A program made the position numbers and the translations under genes. From the NCBI RefSeq assembly GCF_032854445.1, contig NC_088306.1:12209386-12273385 (forward strand): 64,000 nt of DNA, in the 5' to 3' direction. Position 1 is the stretch's first letter. Each line of letters starts with the position of its first letter. Below, in pieces: positions 10,573 to 23,493 of this stretch. Origin of the DNA: Liolophura sinensis (taxonomy: Eukaryota > Mollusca > Polyplacophora > Chitonida > Chitonidae). Under the pieces are notes generated by a model that did no database searches, was not told the DNA's origin, and was given only the letters and a program-made list of their open reading frames with translations.

Positions 10573-11849
10573 AAGGGATTTTTCCTGAAACACGTGGAGG
10601 AATGATGGACTAAAAAACAAATGAGTCTTTCAAAAAATGTCTACATCTTTGTATTCCGACTTCAGTTCGAACGTGTTTTTCTTATCACGGAATGGAATAT
10701 AAGAGTTATGCAGGCTTTATATATAAGTATACATGTTTCCACGGAATAAATGTCAGTTATAGGCAAGAAATGTTCAAGTAGGGACATCAAACTAGAGCGC
10801 TGTAGAATCACATGTAACACAGTGCATGTATCATTGTATTCACAGCAATCTTTAATAATGTTTAACAATGTAGGCTATAGCTAATAAATAAACAAGTGTG
10901 GTCAGAATGATCCAGATTTATTACGGCCGATAGCTTCCATTCAGGAACATTCATAAACAAAGTGTCTTTAACCTCTAGCAGTGCCTGATTTCCATCTTGC
11001 ACTTTATAAATTGGAAAACCTTGAAGCATTGTTTAAAGAGAGAGAATATTATCTAATATGTCGGCTGTGAAAAGAAAACAGTGATTGTCATTCATGTATT
11101 CGATTTGCCACATCCCTGGCATGTAAGTGCGTGTACAACATAGGCCCCTATTTATATTCATAAGATATGTTCATTTTAACAGTGAAGGTGGAATCAGTTC
11201 TAATACAATTAACCCTTCCAATATATGGATCCACGAACCACATTTGTGTTTGTTACATTAGTATGTGATCTCCGTGTATTACATCTCACTTGCTGCATAG
11301 GCTTTGTTCGTCTGAACTCGACGTACATGCATGGTTTCGTACATCTGTTCGCCACGTGCCACGCGCCCTTATACCAGTCGTACTATATCTCCTAACCCCC
11401 TCTACCTCCCCTCCCTCGTCACACACTTTGCTTATTTTTCAACACAAATAATTCGGACTTAACATTCAGCCTCGCGAGTTTTCACATTGGCACGAGAGCC
11501 GCTCGTGTACGTCCTGTGTTCACGCCACAGTTCCCAGCCTATAGATGAACACGTCAACCTGAGCTCCCACGCATGCATACTTTTGCGCAAAATACATTTC
11601 TTTTGTGCACTTCTTAAACGTTGTAGAGAGAATGCATCTTTTCACATTATCTGAAGACAGAAGATATTCAACAGCCTAGAAATTCCAACAGAACTGTGAA
11701 AAACCTAAAATAGGATTAAAATAAAAGCAAATCTTTTGAGATTATATGCCTAAGTTTCTTAGAAAAGTAGGACAGGATAAGAGCGTTAACTGTTACTCTT
11801 ATTTTTAATCGCTCTGTCAGTTAGCTCATGACTATCACCCCGCCCTTCA

Positions 11850-12310
11850 TGCTACTGTTAACTGTGTACAGTGCTGTAGAGTGTGAGCCCCCAACGTGAC
11901 TCGGGCTGCTTCAGAATGACACACGACCTGTTGCCACGTTTTAGATAAATGGCGGGCGATGAAAAAAGCAGGATCAACACGATTATTACCCAATGAAAAG
12001 CGACCTTTGTCGCTCTGACCGCATTACGAAGAATGACGTCAATGCATGACGACTGACCCCGATTCTTTCCTCGCACCCGACTCCTTGGAAAGTTGTAAAA
12101 CGGGCACAAAATTTACAAAGCTGGATATCACGCCAACCCAAGCCTTAAGCTCAGTCCAGACAAAAGTGAGGCGAAGAGCTGACAAAGAATTATAAGAAGT
12201 ATATATATATGTATGCTTTGGACTACAAGGTGCTGCTTCACTGGAACGCAGCCTGGGCTTAAATCTAGACCGTCTTCCACGACACCGCCTTCCCAAAGAC
12301 GGTCAGTGAA
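11850..12310. promoter_or_regulatory. Promoter-like GC-richer patch (copy 1)
   Basis: A locally GC- and CpG-richer stretch in AT-rich surroundings. It has a perfect CRE palindrome TGACGTCA at 12034-12041, an inverted CCAAT-like element (cccaatgaaaagcg) and TATA-like tatatatatatg near 12201. An 85-codon minus-strand frame (12296-12039) is identical in the second copy but resembles nothing I know. Suggestive of a promoter or 5' exon; unproven. Confidence 0.25.
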
Positions 12311-13619
12311 TTTTCATATCAGACTATATGCTTCTCGCAGTTACAAATGTACATGTATTATGAAAAATTTGAAATATAATACCATTGGAAAATTTAGCTG
12401 CACGTTTTACTGTACCGGCAGTACATGCTGTGATATGAAAATGTATAGCATGATCAAGACGTGTATATTGGCCTACATCTGTCTTATTATCGCGTTGAAG
12501 AATTAAATTAATATAGGCCCATATGCCAGCTGATTTTGAATTTTGGCCCTTGTATGTATAGGCGACCTGCATGTACCACTTTCTATATTCTTATTTCTAC
12601 GACACTTTTCTACGAAATTAAACAGTAGAACTGATTTCAAGATTTGCGTAGGCCTACACAGTGCAAATTACTACATGGTGCAAATGGAAAAAGACAAGGT
12701 ACTTGGCATATAAATTATTAATGACACATCTTCAACCTAGATGTACTTTATCTACCATGTCACCGACTTATACTTTGATCGTCCAGTTTGACGCCTGATT
12801 TTCTGTCTTTGACCCGGCGTATACTCAAGATTGAGCCCGAGACACCCTTTGGCTTTTTCCCGTCATGCAGGGCCGTCACAGCACAGCCCTCTGAAGATAT
12901 AAATACTGCATTCATATCACACAAAGAGCAGTTATCTAGGAAAATAGTTATCTATATAGGTCTAAGCATCAACCGCAAATATGTGACAGACCAGATATAA
13001 GTTTTAACAATTGAAGATGATAGTGATAACCCATAGACATGTACTTGTCTTCAGTGGTCTCTTATCTGGAGAGGTTGGCATTTTCCAATCTGAGATTATC
13101 GTGTTAGTGTGTAACAAATCTGCCACTAGATATCACTGTTCAACGTATGGGCAAGGCGTGGTATATATAAACATTAAAACTACAGTATATATAATTTTTA
13201 CATGGCACACAGCCGGTGTTGTCTGCCTGTGATTTGTGGTCGCTGCCAGATCGCTCAGACTGTACATGTGCGTGCTCTAGTCATAAACCTTACAACAAAT
13301 TTAACAATAAATTAAAGAAGGAGTTTTTTTGTAATATTGGTACTACTTCGTTTGGCTCTCGGGACCCAGCTGTTCAGAAATGGTTAAAGACAGACTGAAC
13401 TTTAAACCAAGTCTTCAATTTGTACTTAGCCTAAAAGAAATTGTGTAGGCCTACCAGTGTATAAAATATGAACAAAAACTGCTGCTGTCATGCATTGGAT
13501 AAGTCCATTGGCCACTGAGTTAGGCTAAAATTTTAAATACAAAATATGACTTAATACCAGTATTAGCTAGTACAGTTTCGAACGACTGGGCCCTGCATGT
13601 ACGAAGATTTATGGGCCAA

Positions 13620-13810
13620 GTACTGGTCGGTCCAGTGCCAGTGATATTTGACTGGAGGAGGCGTCGTGTCCGGTGTCTTGAACAAGGCGTTCCGGTCAGT
13701 TAGGCAGCACTATATAAATTGCAACTTTGGGTCCGGCCTGCTTCAAGGCGACATGATAAGACTAAAATGATGCACGCTGCAAGCGACGTTAAACCCAAAT
13801 CACACGAACA
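13620..13810 (+). mobile_element. SINE-C fragment (copy 1)
   Basis: The body ggaggcgtcgtgtccgg, ggcgttccggtcag and gggtccggcctgcttcaagg, then gcgacgttaaacccaaatc, match a SINE type also seen at about 54105-54400. The tRNA-like head is degraded or missing. Confidence 0.55.
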
Positions 13811-15282
13811 CGGAAGTCCTTTTATCAAAGTTTTTCGTTGTTTTTTTCTTCACAATTGTCCATGAGATGGACTTCACATCTGTCGGATGTACTGCTAATT
13901 AGATCCAGAGAAGTGAAGGATTCGAAAAATATGCAAATTAGGCAATAATGAAGTATGACAAACGACCAATGCGCTAGTTAAATCTGATATTTAAAATTAA
14001 TGTTTTCGAAAGAGCGAGAAAAAGAAAAAAAACAATCAGATAAAATATAGACCACGGGCCTTTGTGTGGGTAGACATGACAGGCGTTGTGAAGGCTGATC
14101 AAGATGTAATCATTTGTGCATATATATTTCTTTTAATTTTTTTGGTCCCATGCCTCGGGAACAAAAGGCCTATAGCGAAACCAACAGCGAGGTTTGTGGT
14201 GACGTTAATCGATCACACAAACACTATCCAGGCGATAACCTTACTCCTTACAGCGCATGCGTCGCCCTCTGCCTTTCTCTTTACATCACTGCCACCACTG
14301 GTACATTTTGGGCAATAACTTGAGAATGACTACCTCCAAACATGAACAGTGTATAACATCACTACATATATTTAGGTGTAGAAATAAAATGCCCGCTGCG
14401 GCCATCTTGTTTTTTTTAATTTTTTTTTTTTATTTCAGACCATTTCACCTCTGCATGTGCCCCAAACAATATGGTCCCTGCGGCTGTCTTTTTGTCCCGA
14501 TCATTAAACTGTCCCGACGATAACTTGAGATCGAACTCTTTGACCCAGTACATTGATACTTGCACATGTGTGATATCACATTACTGAGAAGTCGACTGCT
14601 ATTGATTTTTGTCTTGTACCAGTACGTAAAATGATACACGGTTACTGCAACCATTTCCTTTGTCCGGACAATAATTTGAAAACTTTTTCACCCATTGCAT
14701 GCCTCGAAATTTGGACACTGTGGCATTACCGAAAGGACTGTTGGACTTGGTCTTTGCATACATTATGATAATATGACATGGCCACATTTTGTTTCCCAGA
14801 CATTTTGATGTATTGCAGCAACATTTATAAATTCAGTTGGACAATGTGCTGACCATCATATGTGCATAGCCTACAATTTGATCCCCGTGATTCGCCGTCA
14901 TACAGGACGAATGGACAGAGATTTGTGCGAACAAGATAACTTTCTTTCTCTGTCATGTAGCTAACGATAATATACATGTTACACAATTGAGCGTGTGTAA
15001 TTATCACCAAAATATTTACAAAATATGTAAATTCTATATTTCAGAAACGAATGTCCACATTGGTGTAGACTGATCAACACTAGTTCCCTGGCGCATACAT
15101 TGTTCTTGTTTTGCGTGTAACTTGACCATACCAACTTTAACAATGTTAGCACCAACAAAGAATTTTATTACCGTATAGGCCTACATCTTGTTATTATTAT
15201 GGTAGTCGGGACACATGAAACTCACCGGACTATTTTTATACTTCCTGGTATCCGAAATAAACAATATTTAACATTATAAAAA

Positions 15283-15521
15283 AACACAATCTGTTATATT
15301 TAAACGGAAGTCTGTTGTTTGAGTGATGTTACAATGTGATCCGTTATTCTAGCAGATCATTCTATTAAACACAGAACACCTGTTCTATTAATTCAGCGTA
15401 AGCATTTATCAGATTAACAGGATATTGTGTTGAATATGACAGAATATTATGTTATAATAACAGAATACATTCTAGCATCACTCAGACAACAGACTTTCTG
15501 TTAAGATTAACAGATTTTTGT
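15283..15521. mobile_element. MITE with about 55-bp terminal inverted repeats (copy 1)
   Basis: The left end (caatctgttatatttaaac, ggaagtctgttgtttgagtg) and the right end (cactcagacaacagacttt, gttaagattaacag) are inverted repeats. The interior (about 130 bp) is full of further tctgtta/taacaga motifs. No transposase is encoded. The same element is at 22822-23060. Confidence 0.7.
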
Positions 15522-15954
15522 CTTAGTGTAACGCGTGAACCGTTATATAATTTAAATCGAAAGCTATAGATTTATATCGTACATGGAAAAAGTTCTTTTC
15601 TTTTGAGTGATAACGTACCGGTTTCGTTGAATTCGACGAGTTTATACAACAAATCGCAAATTCTAGCCTAGTTATATCCTTCCATTCATTTACCCTGTGG
15701 CTTCAGCATACACGTACCACAGGACTGATTCTCCACTAAAGATAACTAGCTTTTTCATTCCAACACCGGACACGACACTCCGTCACATTAATTGTTCAGT
15801 CACAGTGTATTTCCACCTGGTCAGCCTCTACGAGGCAGCCTGCATCTCTTGAGTCAAGATACCAGGGAAGCACCGAGATTTTCTATTTTGAAGTCCGGGG
15901 TATATTACTTGACTCGGGTTGTAACAAAAGTGTTTATAAATTTGCCACCAAATA

Positions 15955-16154
15955 NNNNNNNNNNNNNNNNNNNNNNNNNNNNNNNNNNNNNNNNNNNNNN
16001 NNNNNNNNNNNNNNNNNNNNNNNNNNNNNNNNNNNNNNNNNNNNNNNNNNNNNNNNNNNNNNNNNNNNNNNNNNNNNNNNNNNNNNNNNNNNNNNNNNNN
16101 NNNNNNNNNNNNNNNNNNNNNNNNNNNNNNNNNNNNNNNNNNNNNNNNNNNNNN
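15955..16154. other. Assembly gap of 200 N
   Basis: Exactly 200 N bases. A round length like this normally marks a gap of unknown size. Its two edges coincide with the end and the start of the 7.3-kb duplicated segment. Confidence 0.99.
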
Positions 16155-17004
16155 CTTACATGTATTTAATGTAAGACGGCGTATATCTGACTCATACAAA
16201 AGTTTTCGAACTCTTCCATTAGGTACAACTTGTTCTCCACAGTATCTTTATTAGTTCACAGTACTATGAAGGATGCCTGTTAAACTGTATGGCCCAAATA
16301 CGAATGTTAATGGTGCAGGAAACGTAGAAGCTACATGAAGTTTAGTCCGAATAGTTTGTTGTAAGTGTGGTCTTCAATATTTGTTTTCATTTTTTCTTCA
16401 ATAAGAAAACGGCAGTTGGAAATAATTTTTGTAAGGTGGGTATTTGGGACCACCATTTGGTATATATAGTATTTGTGTAATAATGTTATAAATGATGATG
16501 TAAAACTTATTAAATTAACATATTTACTCTAGAATTTGGTCTTTTCAGCTGAAAACCGTGTTAAACCTTGATTTTGAATTTATTTATATTTTTAATATTT
16601 TCATAAATATTATCATAATTCAGATCAAACACGTGTTTGGATATAAACAACAAATTTATATTCAAACAAATTTATTAAACATGCATCACATCCTTATTTA
16701 GAACATTATGTAAAGACGATAAATACCAAAAGTTTGGTGCTCTTCCATCTGATTTTGCATCATTTTTTATGTTTTCATCTCCTTTAAACTTGCCAAAAAT
16801 ATGACAAAACTGATCACATTATAAAGATTATAAAGTTTTACATATGAAGACAAACGGTAACCAAAAGGAAACTTTGAAAGAACGCAGAAATACACACATG
16901 AATGTTTCAGTAAAGATATTTTTCTGCTTAACGTTGATCTTCATATTGTAAATGAAAAACACAGTGCCTCGTTTGAGCGAAAAAATTGGCGTTTTTGATC
17001 GACA

Positions 17005-17337
17005 ATGCATTTTAGCGGGTTATTACTAAGCAATCATTCCGTTTATGGTCATATAACTTTTATGGGTGCTTCGATCAAGTTTTGTACTTCTGATTTGGAA
17101 ATTTTGCGGAATTGTGCTGGGATTTTGAAATTTGCACTTTCTTTCGTACCTCTCGGGGCCGGTTCTCTGCCTTCCGTACCAGGTCCTTTCGATGGCATTT
17201 CACCTGAAGTACCTGGTATGGTTAAGCGAGGTCTCGATCCCAGTGCACTAAATTTTGCACTTCAAGAAGCGAAACTGACTAGAGCTTTGACTGAAAAAGA
17301 AAAAACAGCTGCCAACACCTCCGTAAAGCCACTTTAG
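17005..17337 (+). CDS. Open frame of 110 codons, doubtful
   Basis: An ATG-to-stop frame of 110 codons. The first half is hydrophobic. The second half is hydrophilic, with VPGPFDGISPEVPG and ALTEKEKTAANT. I do not recognise the protein. No signal peptide, splice signals or neighbouring exons support it. The near-identical copy at 9465-9798 is frameshifted, and the visible substitutions between the two change amino acids, which does not look like purifying selection. Most likely a chance frame or a relic; a small lineage-specific exon is a weaker alternative. Confidence 0.15.
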   Translation: MHFSGLLLSNHSVYGHITFMGASIKFCTSDLEILRNCAGILKFALSFVPLGAGSLPSVPGPFDGISPEVPGMVKRGLDPSALNFALQEAKLTRALTEKEKTAANTSVKPL

Positions 17338-18000
17338 TTGTTTTTCTCCTCCTTTCCTGAATTATGGTAAGTGTGCGGCAGTTTTGAACATTCTGAAACG
17401 TGTTACTGATGTGAAGGTCATTTAATCAAAAAATCGTAGCCTACTCCAGTCATACTGAAATACCTTTTCTGTATTAGATACTGTAAAATGGGGAAAATCA
17501 CTGTACCACAAATGTGTAACCGTTGAACTCCCAGTCAAATAAATAATTTTATAATAAATGTAACCTTCAGCCTTATAAAACCGCCACATATTACATATAA
17601 TATGGCGTGTTAATGCCAGGCGAGCACATGTGCTCACACGCAGGATTCAGGTATGCTTTCTGCTGCATGTAACGTATTAGCTTATTTCCCAATCGATTTT
17701 AATTCAAGGTAAGACTTATTTAATACAATCGGGTCTATGTCTCTACTCACATAAATTGTGTTTGCAAAGAAAACTTCCTCCTCCACCAACTAGTATTCGA
17801 ACTATTTCTCGGTGCTAACTCTTTTCCAGTGACTTCGGTGTGTATACTATGAAGGATGCCTTATCCACTTAGACAGACCCTACGGATTTTAAACTTCGCA
17901 AAATATGACAAAACATTAAGCATTATAAAGTTTATGTTTTAGGTATAAAGGCAAACGTCTTGCGAGGTGAAGAGGACGGTTCCGTTCGCACTGTATTAGA

Positions 18001-18112
18001 GTAACCCGGCGCTCTGCCCTTTTCCTCCCACCATAATGCTGGCCGCCGTTGTACGATTGACATATTCTTGAGTACGGTGTAAAACACCAATCAAATAAAT
18101 AAATAAATAAAA
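18001..18112 (+). mobile_element. SINE-A fragment (copy 2)
   Basis: The same truncated SINE-A as at 10461-10572, at the equivalent position of the duplicated segment. Confidence 0.8.
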
Positions 18113-19389
18113 AAGGGATTTTTCCTGAAACACGTGGAGGAATGATGGACTAAAAAAACAAATGAGTCTTTCAAAAAATGTCTACATCTTTGCATTCCGA
18201 CTTCAGTTCGAACGTGTTTTTCTTATCACGGAATGGAATATAAGAGTTATGCAGGCTTTATATATAAGTATACATGTTTCCACGGAATAAATGTCAGTTA
18301 TAGGCAAGAAATGTTCAAGTAGGGACATCAAACTAGAGCGCTGTAGAATCACATGTAACACAGTGCATGTATCATTGTATTCACAGCAATCTTTAATAAT
18401 GTTTTAACAATGTAGGCTATAGCTAATAAATAAACAAGTGTGGTCAGAATGATCCAGATTTATTACGGCCGATAGCTTCCATTCAGGAACATTCATAAAC
18501 AAAGTGTCTTTAACCTCTAGCAGTGCCTGATTTCCATCTTGCACTTTATAAATTGGAAAACCTTGAAGCATTGTTTAAAGAGAGAGAATATTATCTAATA
18601 CGTCGGCTATGAAAAGAAAACAGTGATTGTCATTCATGTATTCGATTTGCCACATCCCTGGCATGTAAGTGCGTGTACAACATAGGCCCCTATTTATATT
18701 CACAAGATATGTTCATTTTAACAATGAAGGTGGAATCAGTTCTAATACAATTAACCCTTGCAATATATGGATCCACGAACCACATTTGTGTTTGTTACAT
18801 TAGTATGTGATCTCCGTGTATTACATCTCACTTGCTGCATAGGCTTTGTTCGTCTGAACTCGACGTACATGCATGGTTTCGTACATCTGTTCGCCACGTG
18901 CCACGCGCCCTTATACCAGTCGTACTATATCTCCTAACCTCCTCTACCTCCCCTCCCTCGTCACACACTTTGCTTATTTTTCAACACAAATAATTCGGAC
19001 TTAACATTCAGCCTCGCGAGTTTTCACATTGGCACGAGAGCCGCTCGTGTACGTCCTGTGTTCACTCCACAGTTCCCAGCCTATAGATGAACACGTCAAC
19101 CTGAGCTCCCACGCATGCATACTTTTGCCCAAAATACATTTCTTTTGTGCACTTCTTAAACGTTATAGAGAGAATGCATCTTTTCACATTATCTGAAGAC
19201 AGAAGATATTCAATAGCCTAGAAATTCCAACAGAACTGTGAAAAACCTATAATAGGATTAAAATAAAAGCAAATCTTTTGAGATTATATGCCAAAGTTTC
19301 TCAGAAAAGTAGGACAGATAAGAGCGTTAACTGTTACTCTTATTTTTAATCGCTCTGTCAGTTAGCTCATGACTATCACCCCGCCCTTC

Positions 19390-19850
19390 ATGCTACTGTT
19401 AACTGTGTACAGTGCTGTAGAGTGTGAGCCCCCAACGTGACTCGGGCTGCTTCAGAATGACACACGACCTGTTGCCACGTTTTAGATAAATGGCGGGCGA
19501 TGAAAAAAGCAGGATCAACACGATTATTACCCAATGAAAGCGACCTTTGTCGCTCTGACCGCATTACGAAGAATGACGTCAATGCATGACGACTGACCCC
19601 GATTCTTTCCTCGCACCCGACTCCTTGGAAAGTTGTAAAACGGGCACAAAATTTACAAAGCTGGATATCACGCCAACCCAAGCCTTAAGCTCAGTCCAGA
19701 CAAAAGTGAGGCGAAGAGCTGACAAAGAATTATAAGAAGTATATATATATGTATGCTTTGGACTACAAGGTGCTGCTTCACTGGAACGCAGCCTGGGCTT
19801 AAATCTAGACCGTCTTCCACGACACCGCCTTCCCAAAGACGGTCAGTGAA
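19390..19850. promoter_or_regulatory. Promoter-like GC-richer patch (copy 2)
   Basis: Equivalent of 11850-12310. The CRE palindrome, the CCAAT-like element and the TATA-like run are all kept, and the 85-codon minus-strand frame (19836-19579) is unchanged in sequence. Confidence 0.25.
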
Positions 19851-21159
19851 TTTTCATATCAGACTATATGCTTCTCGCAGTTACAATGTACATGTATTAT
19901 GAAAAATTTGAAATATAATACCATTGGAAAATTTAGCTGCACGTTTTACTGTACCGACAGTACATGCTGTGATATGAAAAATGTATAGCATGATCAAGAC
20001 GTGTATATTGGCCTACATCTGTCTTATTATCGCGTTGAAGAATAAATTAATATAGGCCCATATGCCAGCTGATTTGAATTTTGGCCCTTGTATGTATAGG
20101 CGACCTGCATGTACCACTTTCTATATTCTTATTTCTGCGACACTTTTCTACGAAATTAAACAGTAGAACTGATTTCAAGATTTGCGTAGGCCTACACAGT
20201 GCAAATTACTACATGGTGCAAATGGAAAAAGACAAGGTACTTGGCATATAAATTATTAATGACACATCTTCAACCTAGATGTACTTTATCTACCATGTCA
20301 CCGACTTATACTTTGATCGTCCAGTTTGACGCCTGATTTTCTGTCTTTGACCCGGCGTATACTCAAGATTGAGCCCGAGACACCCTTTGGCTTTTTCCCG
20401 TCATGCAGGGCCGTCACAGCACAGCCCTCTGAAGATATAAATACTGCATTCATATCACACAAAGAGCAGTTATCTAGGAAAATAGTTATCTATATAGGTC
20501 TAAGCATCAACCGCAAATATGTGACAGAGCAGATATAAGTTTTAACAATTGAAGATGATAGTGATAACCCATAGACATGTACTTGTCTTCAGTGGTCTCT
20601 TATCTGGAGAGGTTGGCATTTTCCAATCTGAGATTATCGTGTTAGTGTGTAACAAATCTGCCACTAGATATCACTGTTCAACGTATGGGCAAGGCGTGGT
20701 ATATATAAACATTAAAACTACAGTATATATAATTTTTACATGGCACATAGCCGGTGTTGTCCGCCTGTGATTTGTGGTCGCCGCCAGATCGCTCAGACTG
20801 TACATGTGCGTGCTCTAGTCATAAACCTTACAACAAATTTAACAATAAATTAAAGAAGGAGTTTTCTTTGTAGTATTGGTACTACTTCGTTTGGCTCTCG
20901 GGACCCAGCTGTTCAGAAATGGTTAAAGACAGACTTAACTTTAAACCAAGTCTTCAATTTGTACTTAGCCTAAAAGAAATTGTGTAGGCCTACCAGTGTG
21001 TAAAATATGAACAAAAACTGCTGCTGTCATGCATTGGATAAGTCCATTGGCCACTGAGTTAGGCTAAAATTTTAAATACAAAATATGACTTAATACCAGT
21101 ATTAGCTAGTACAGTTTCGAACGGACTGGGCCCTGCATGTACGAAGATTTATGGGCCAA

Positions 21160-21351
21160 GTACTGGTCGGTCCAGTGCCATTGATATTTGACTGAGGAGG
21201 CGTCGTGTCCGGTGTCTTGAACAACGCGTTCCGGTCAGTTAGGCAGCACTATATAAATGGCAACGTTGGGTCCGGCCTGCTTCAAGGCGACATGATAAGA
21301 CTAAAACGATGCACGTTGCAAAGCGACGTTAAACCCAAATCACACGAACAC
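21160..21351 (+). mobile_element. SINE-C fragment (copy 2)
   Basis: Equivalent of 13620-13810, again with gggtccggcctgcttcaagg and gcgacgttaaacccaaatc. Confidence 0.55.
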
Positions 21352-22821
21352 CGGAAGTCCTTTTATCAAAATTTTTCCTTTGTTGTTTTTTTTTCACTAT
21401 TGTCCATGAGATGGACTTCACATCTGTCGGATGTACTTCTAATTAGATCCAGAGAAGTGAAGGATTCGAAAAATATGCAAATTAGGCAATAATGAAGTAT
21501 GACAAACGACCAATGCGCTAGTTAAATCTGATATTTAAAATTAATGTTTTCGAAAGAGCGAGAAAAAGAAAAAAAAACAATCAGATAAAATATAGATAAA
21601 ATACCCCTTTATGTGGGTAGACATGACAGGCGTTGTGAAGGCCGATCAAGATGTAATCATTTGTGCATATATATTTCTTTTAATTTTTTTGGTTCCCTGC
21701 CTCGGGAACAAAAAGGCCTATAGCGAAACCAACAGCGAGGTTTGTGGTGACGTTAATCGATCACACAAACACTATCCAGGCGATAACCATACTCCTTACA
21801 GCGCATGCGTCGCCCTCTGCCTTTCTCTTTACATCACTGCCACCACTGGTACATTTTGGGCAATAACTTGAGAATGACTACCTCCAAACATGAACAGTGT
21901 ATAACATCACTACATATATTTAGGTGTAGAAATAAAATGCCCGCTGCGGCCATCTTGTTTTTTTTATTTTTTATTTTTTTATTTCAGACCATTTCACCTC
22001 TGCATGTGCCCCAAACAATATGGTCCCTGCGGCTGTCTTTTTGCCCCGATCATTAAACTGTCCCCACGATAACTTGAGATCGAACTTTGACCCAGTACAT
22101 TGATACTTGCACATGTGTGGTATCACATTACTGAGAAGACTACTGCTATTGATTTTTATCTTGTACCAGTACGTAAAATGATACTCGGTTACTGCAACCA
22201 TTTCCTTTGTCCGGACAATAATTTGAAAACTTTTTCACCCATTGCATGCCTCGAAATTTGGACACTGTGGCATTACCGAAAGGACTGTTGGACTTGGTCT
22301 TTGCATACATTATGATAATATGACATGGCCACATTTTGTTTCCCAGACATTTTGATGTATTGCAGCAACATTTATAAATTCAGTTGGACAATGTGCTGAC
22401 CATCATATGTACATAGCCTACAATTTGATCCCCGTGATTCGCCGTCATACAGGACGAATGGACAGAGATTTGTGCAAACAAGATAACTTTCTTTCTCTGT
22501 CATGTAGCTAACGATAATATATATGTTACACAATTGAGCGTGTGTAATTATCACCAAAATATTTACAAAATATGTAAATTCTATATTTCAGAAACGAATG
22601 TCCACATTGGTGTAGACTGATCAACACTAGTTCCCTGGCGCATACATTGTTCTTGTTTTGCGTGTAACTTGACCATACCAACTTTAACAGTGTTAGCACC
22701 AACAAAGAATTTTATTACCGTATACATCTTGTTATTATTATGGTAGTCGGGATACATGAACCTCACCGGACTATTTTTATACTTCCTGGTATCCGAAATA
22801 AACAATATTTAACATTATAAA

Positions 22822-23060
22822 AAAACACAATCTGTTATATTTAAACGGAAGTCTGTTGTTTGAGTGATGTTACAATGTGATCCGTTATTCTAGCAGATCA
22901 TTCTGTTAAACACAGAACACCTGTTCTATTAATTCAGCGTAAGCATTTATCAGATTAACAGGATATTGTGTTGAATATGACAGAATATTATGTTATAATA
23001 ACAGAATACATTCTAGCATCACTCAGACAACAGACTTTCTGTTAAGATTAACAGATTTTT
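22822..23060. mobile_element. MITE with about 55-bp terminal inverted repeats (copy 2)
   Basis: Equivalent of 15283-15521 in the second copy, with the inverted termini intact. Confidence 0.7.
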
Positions 23061-23493
23061 GTCCTAGTGTAACGCGTGAACCGTTATATAATTTAAATCG
23101 AAAGCTATAGATTTATATCGTACATGGAAAAAGTTCTTTTCTTTTGAGTGATAACGTACCGGTTTCGTTGAATTCGACGAGTTTATACAACAGATCGCAA
23201 ATTCTAGCCTAGTTATATCCTTCCATTCATTTATCCTGTGGCTTCAACATGCACGTGACACAGGACTGATTCTCCACTAAAGATAACTAGCTTTTTCATT
23301 CCAACACCGGACACGACACTCCGTCACATTAATTGTTCAGTCACAGTGTATTTCCACCTGGTCAGCCTCTACGAGGCAGCCTGCATCTCTTGAGTCAAGA
23401 TACCAGGGAAGCGCCGAGATTTTCTATTTTAAAGTCCGGGGTATTACTTGACTCGGGTTGTAACAAAAGTGTTTATAAATTTGCCACCAAATA

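Larger units (their letters stand above)
8616..15954 (+). repeat. 7,339-bp direct repeat, copy 1 (left of gap)
   Basis: This segment is matched along its full length by 16155-23493, with a constant offset of 7,539 at both ends and roughly 1-2% mismatch plus a few small indels by eye. It ends exactly where the run of N begins, and copy 2 begins exactly where the N run ends. No protein gene was recognised in it. It contains a SINE-A tail, a SINE-C piece, a MITE, a GC-richer promoter-like patch near 11.85-12.3 kb and a weak open frame near 9.5-9.8 kb. See the findings for why it looks like an unmerged haplotype. Confidence 0.93.
16155..23493 (+). repeat. 7,339-bp direct repeat, copy 2 (right of gap)
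   Basis: Second copy of 8616-15954. It starts at the first base after the gap and ends at ccaccaaata, after which unique sequence continues. Differences include an 8-base indel near 17470 (versus 9940) and a longer gcacatgtgctcacacg variant near 17624 (versus 10090). No protein gene was recognised. Confidence 0.93.
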
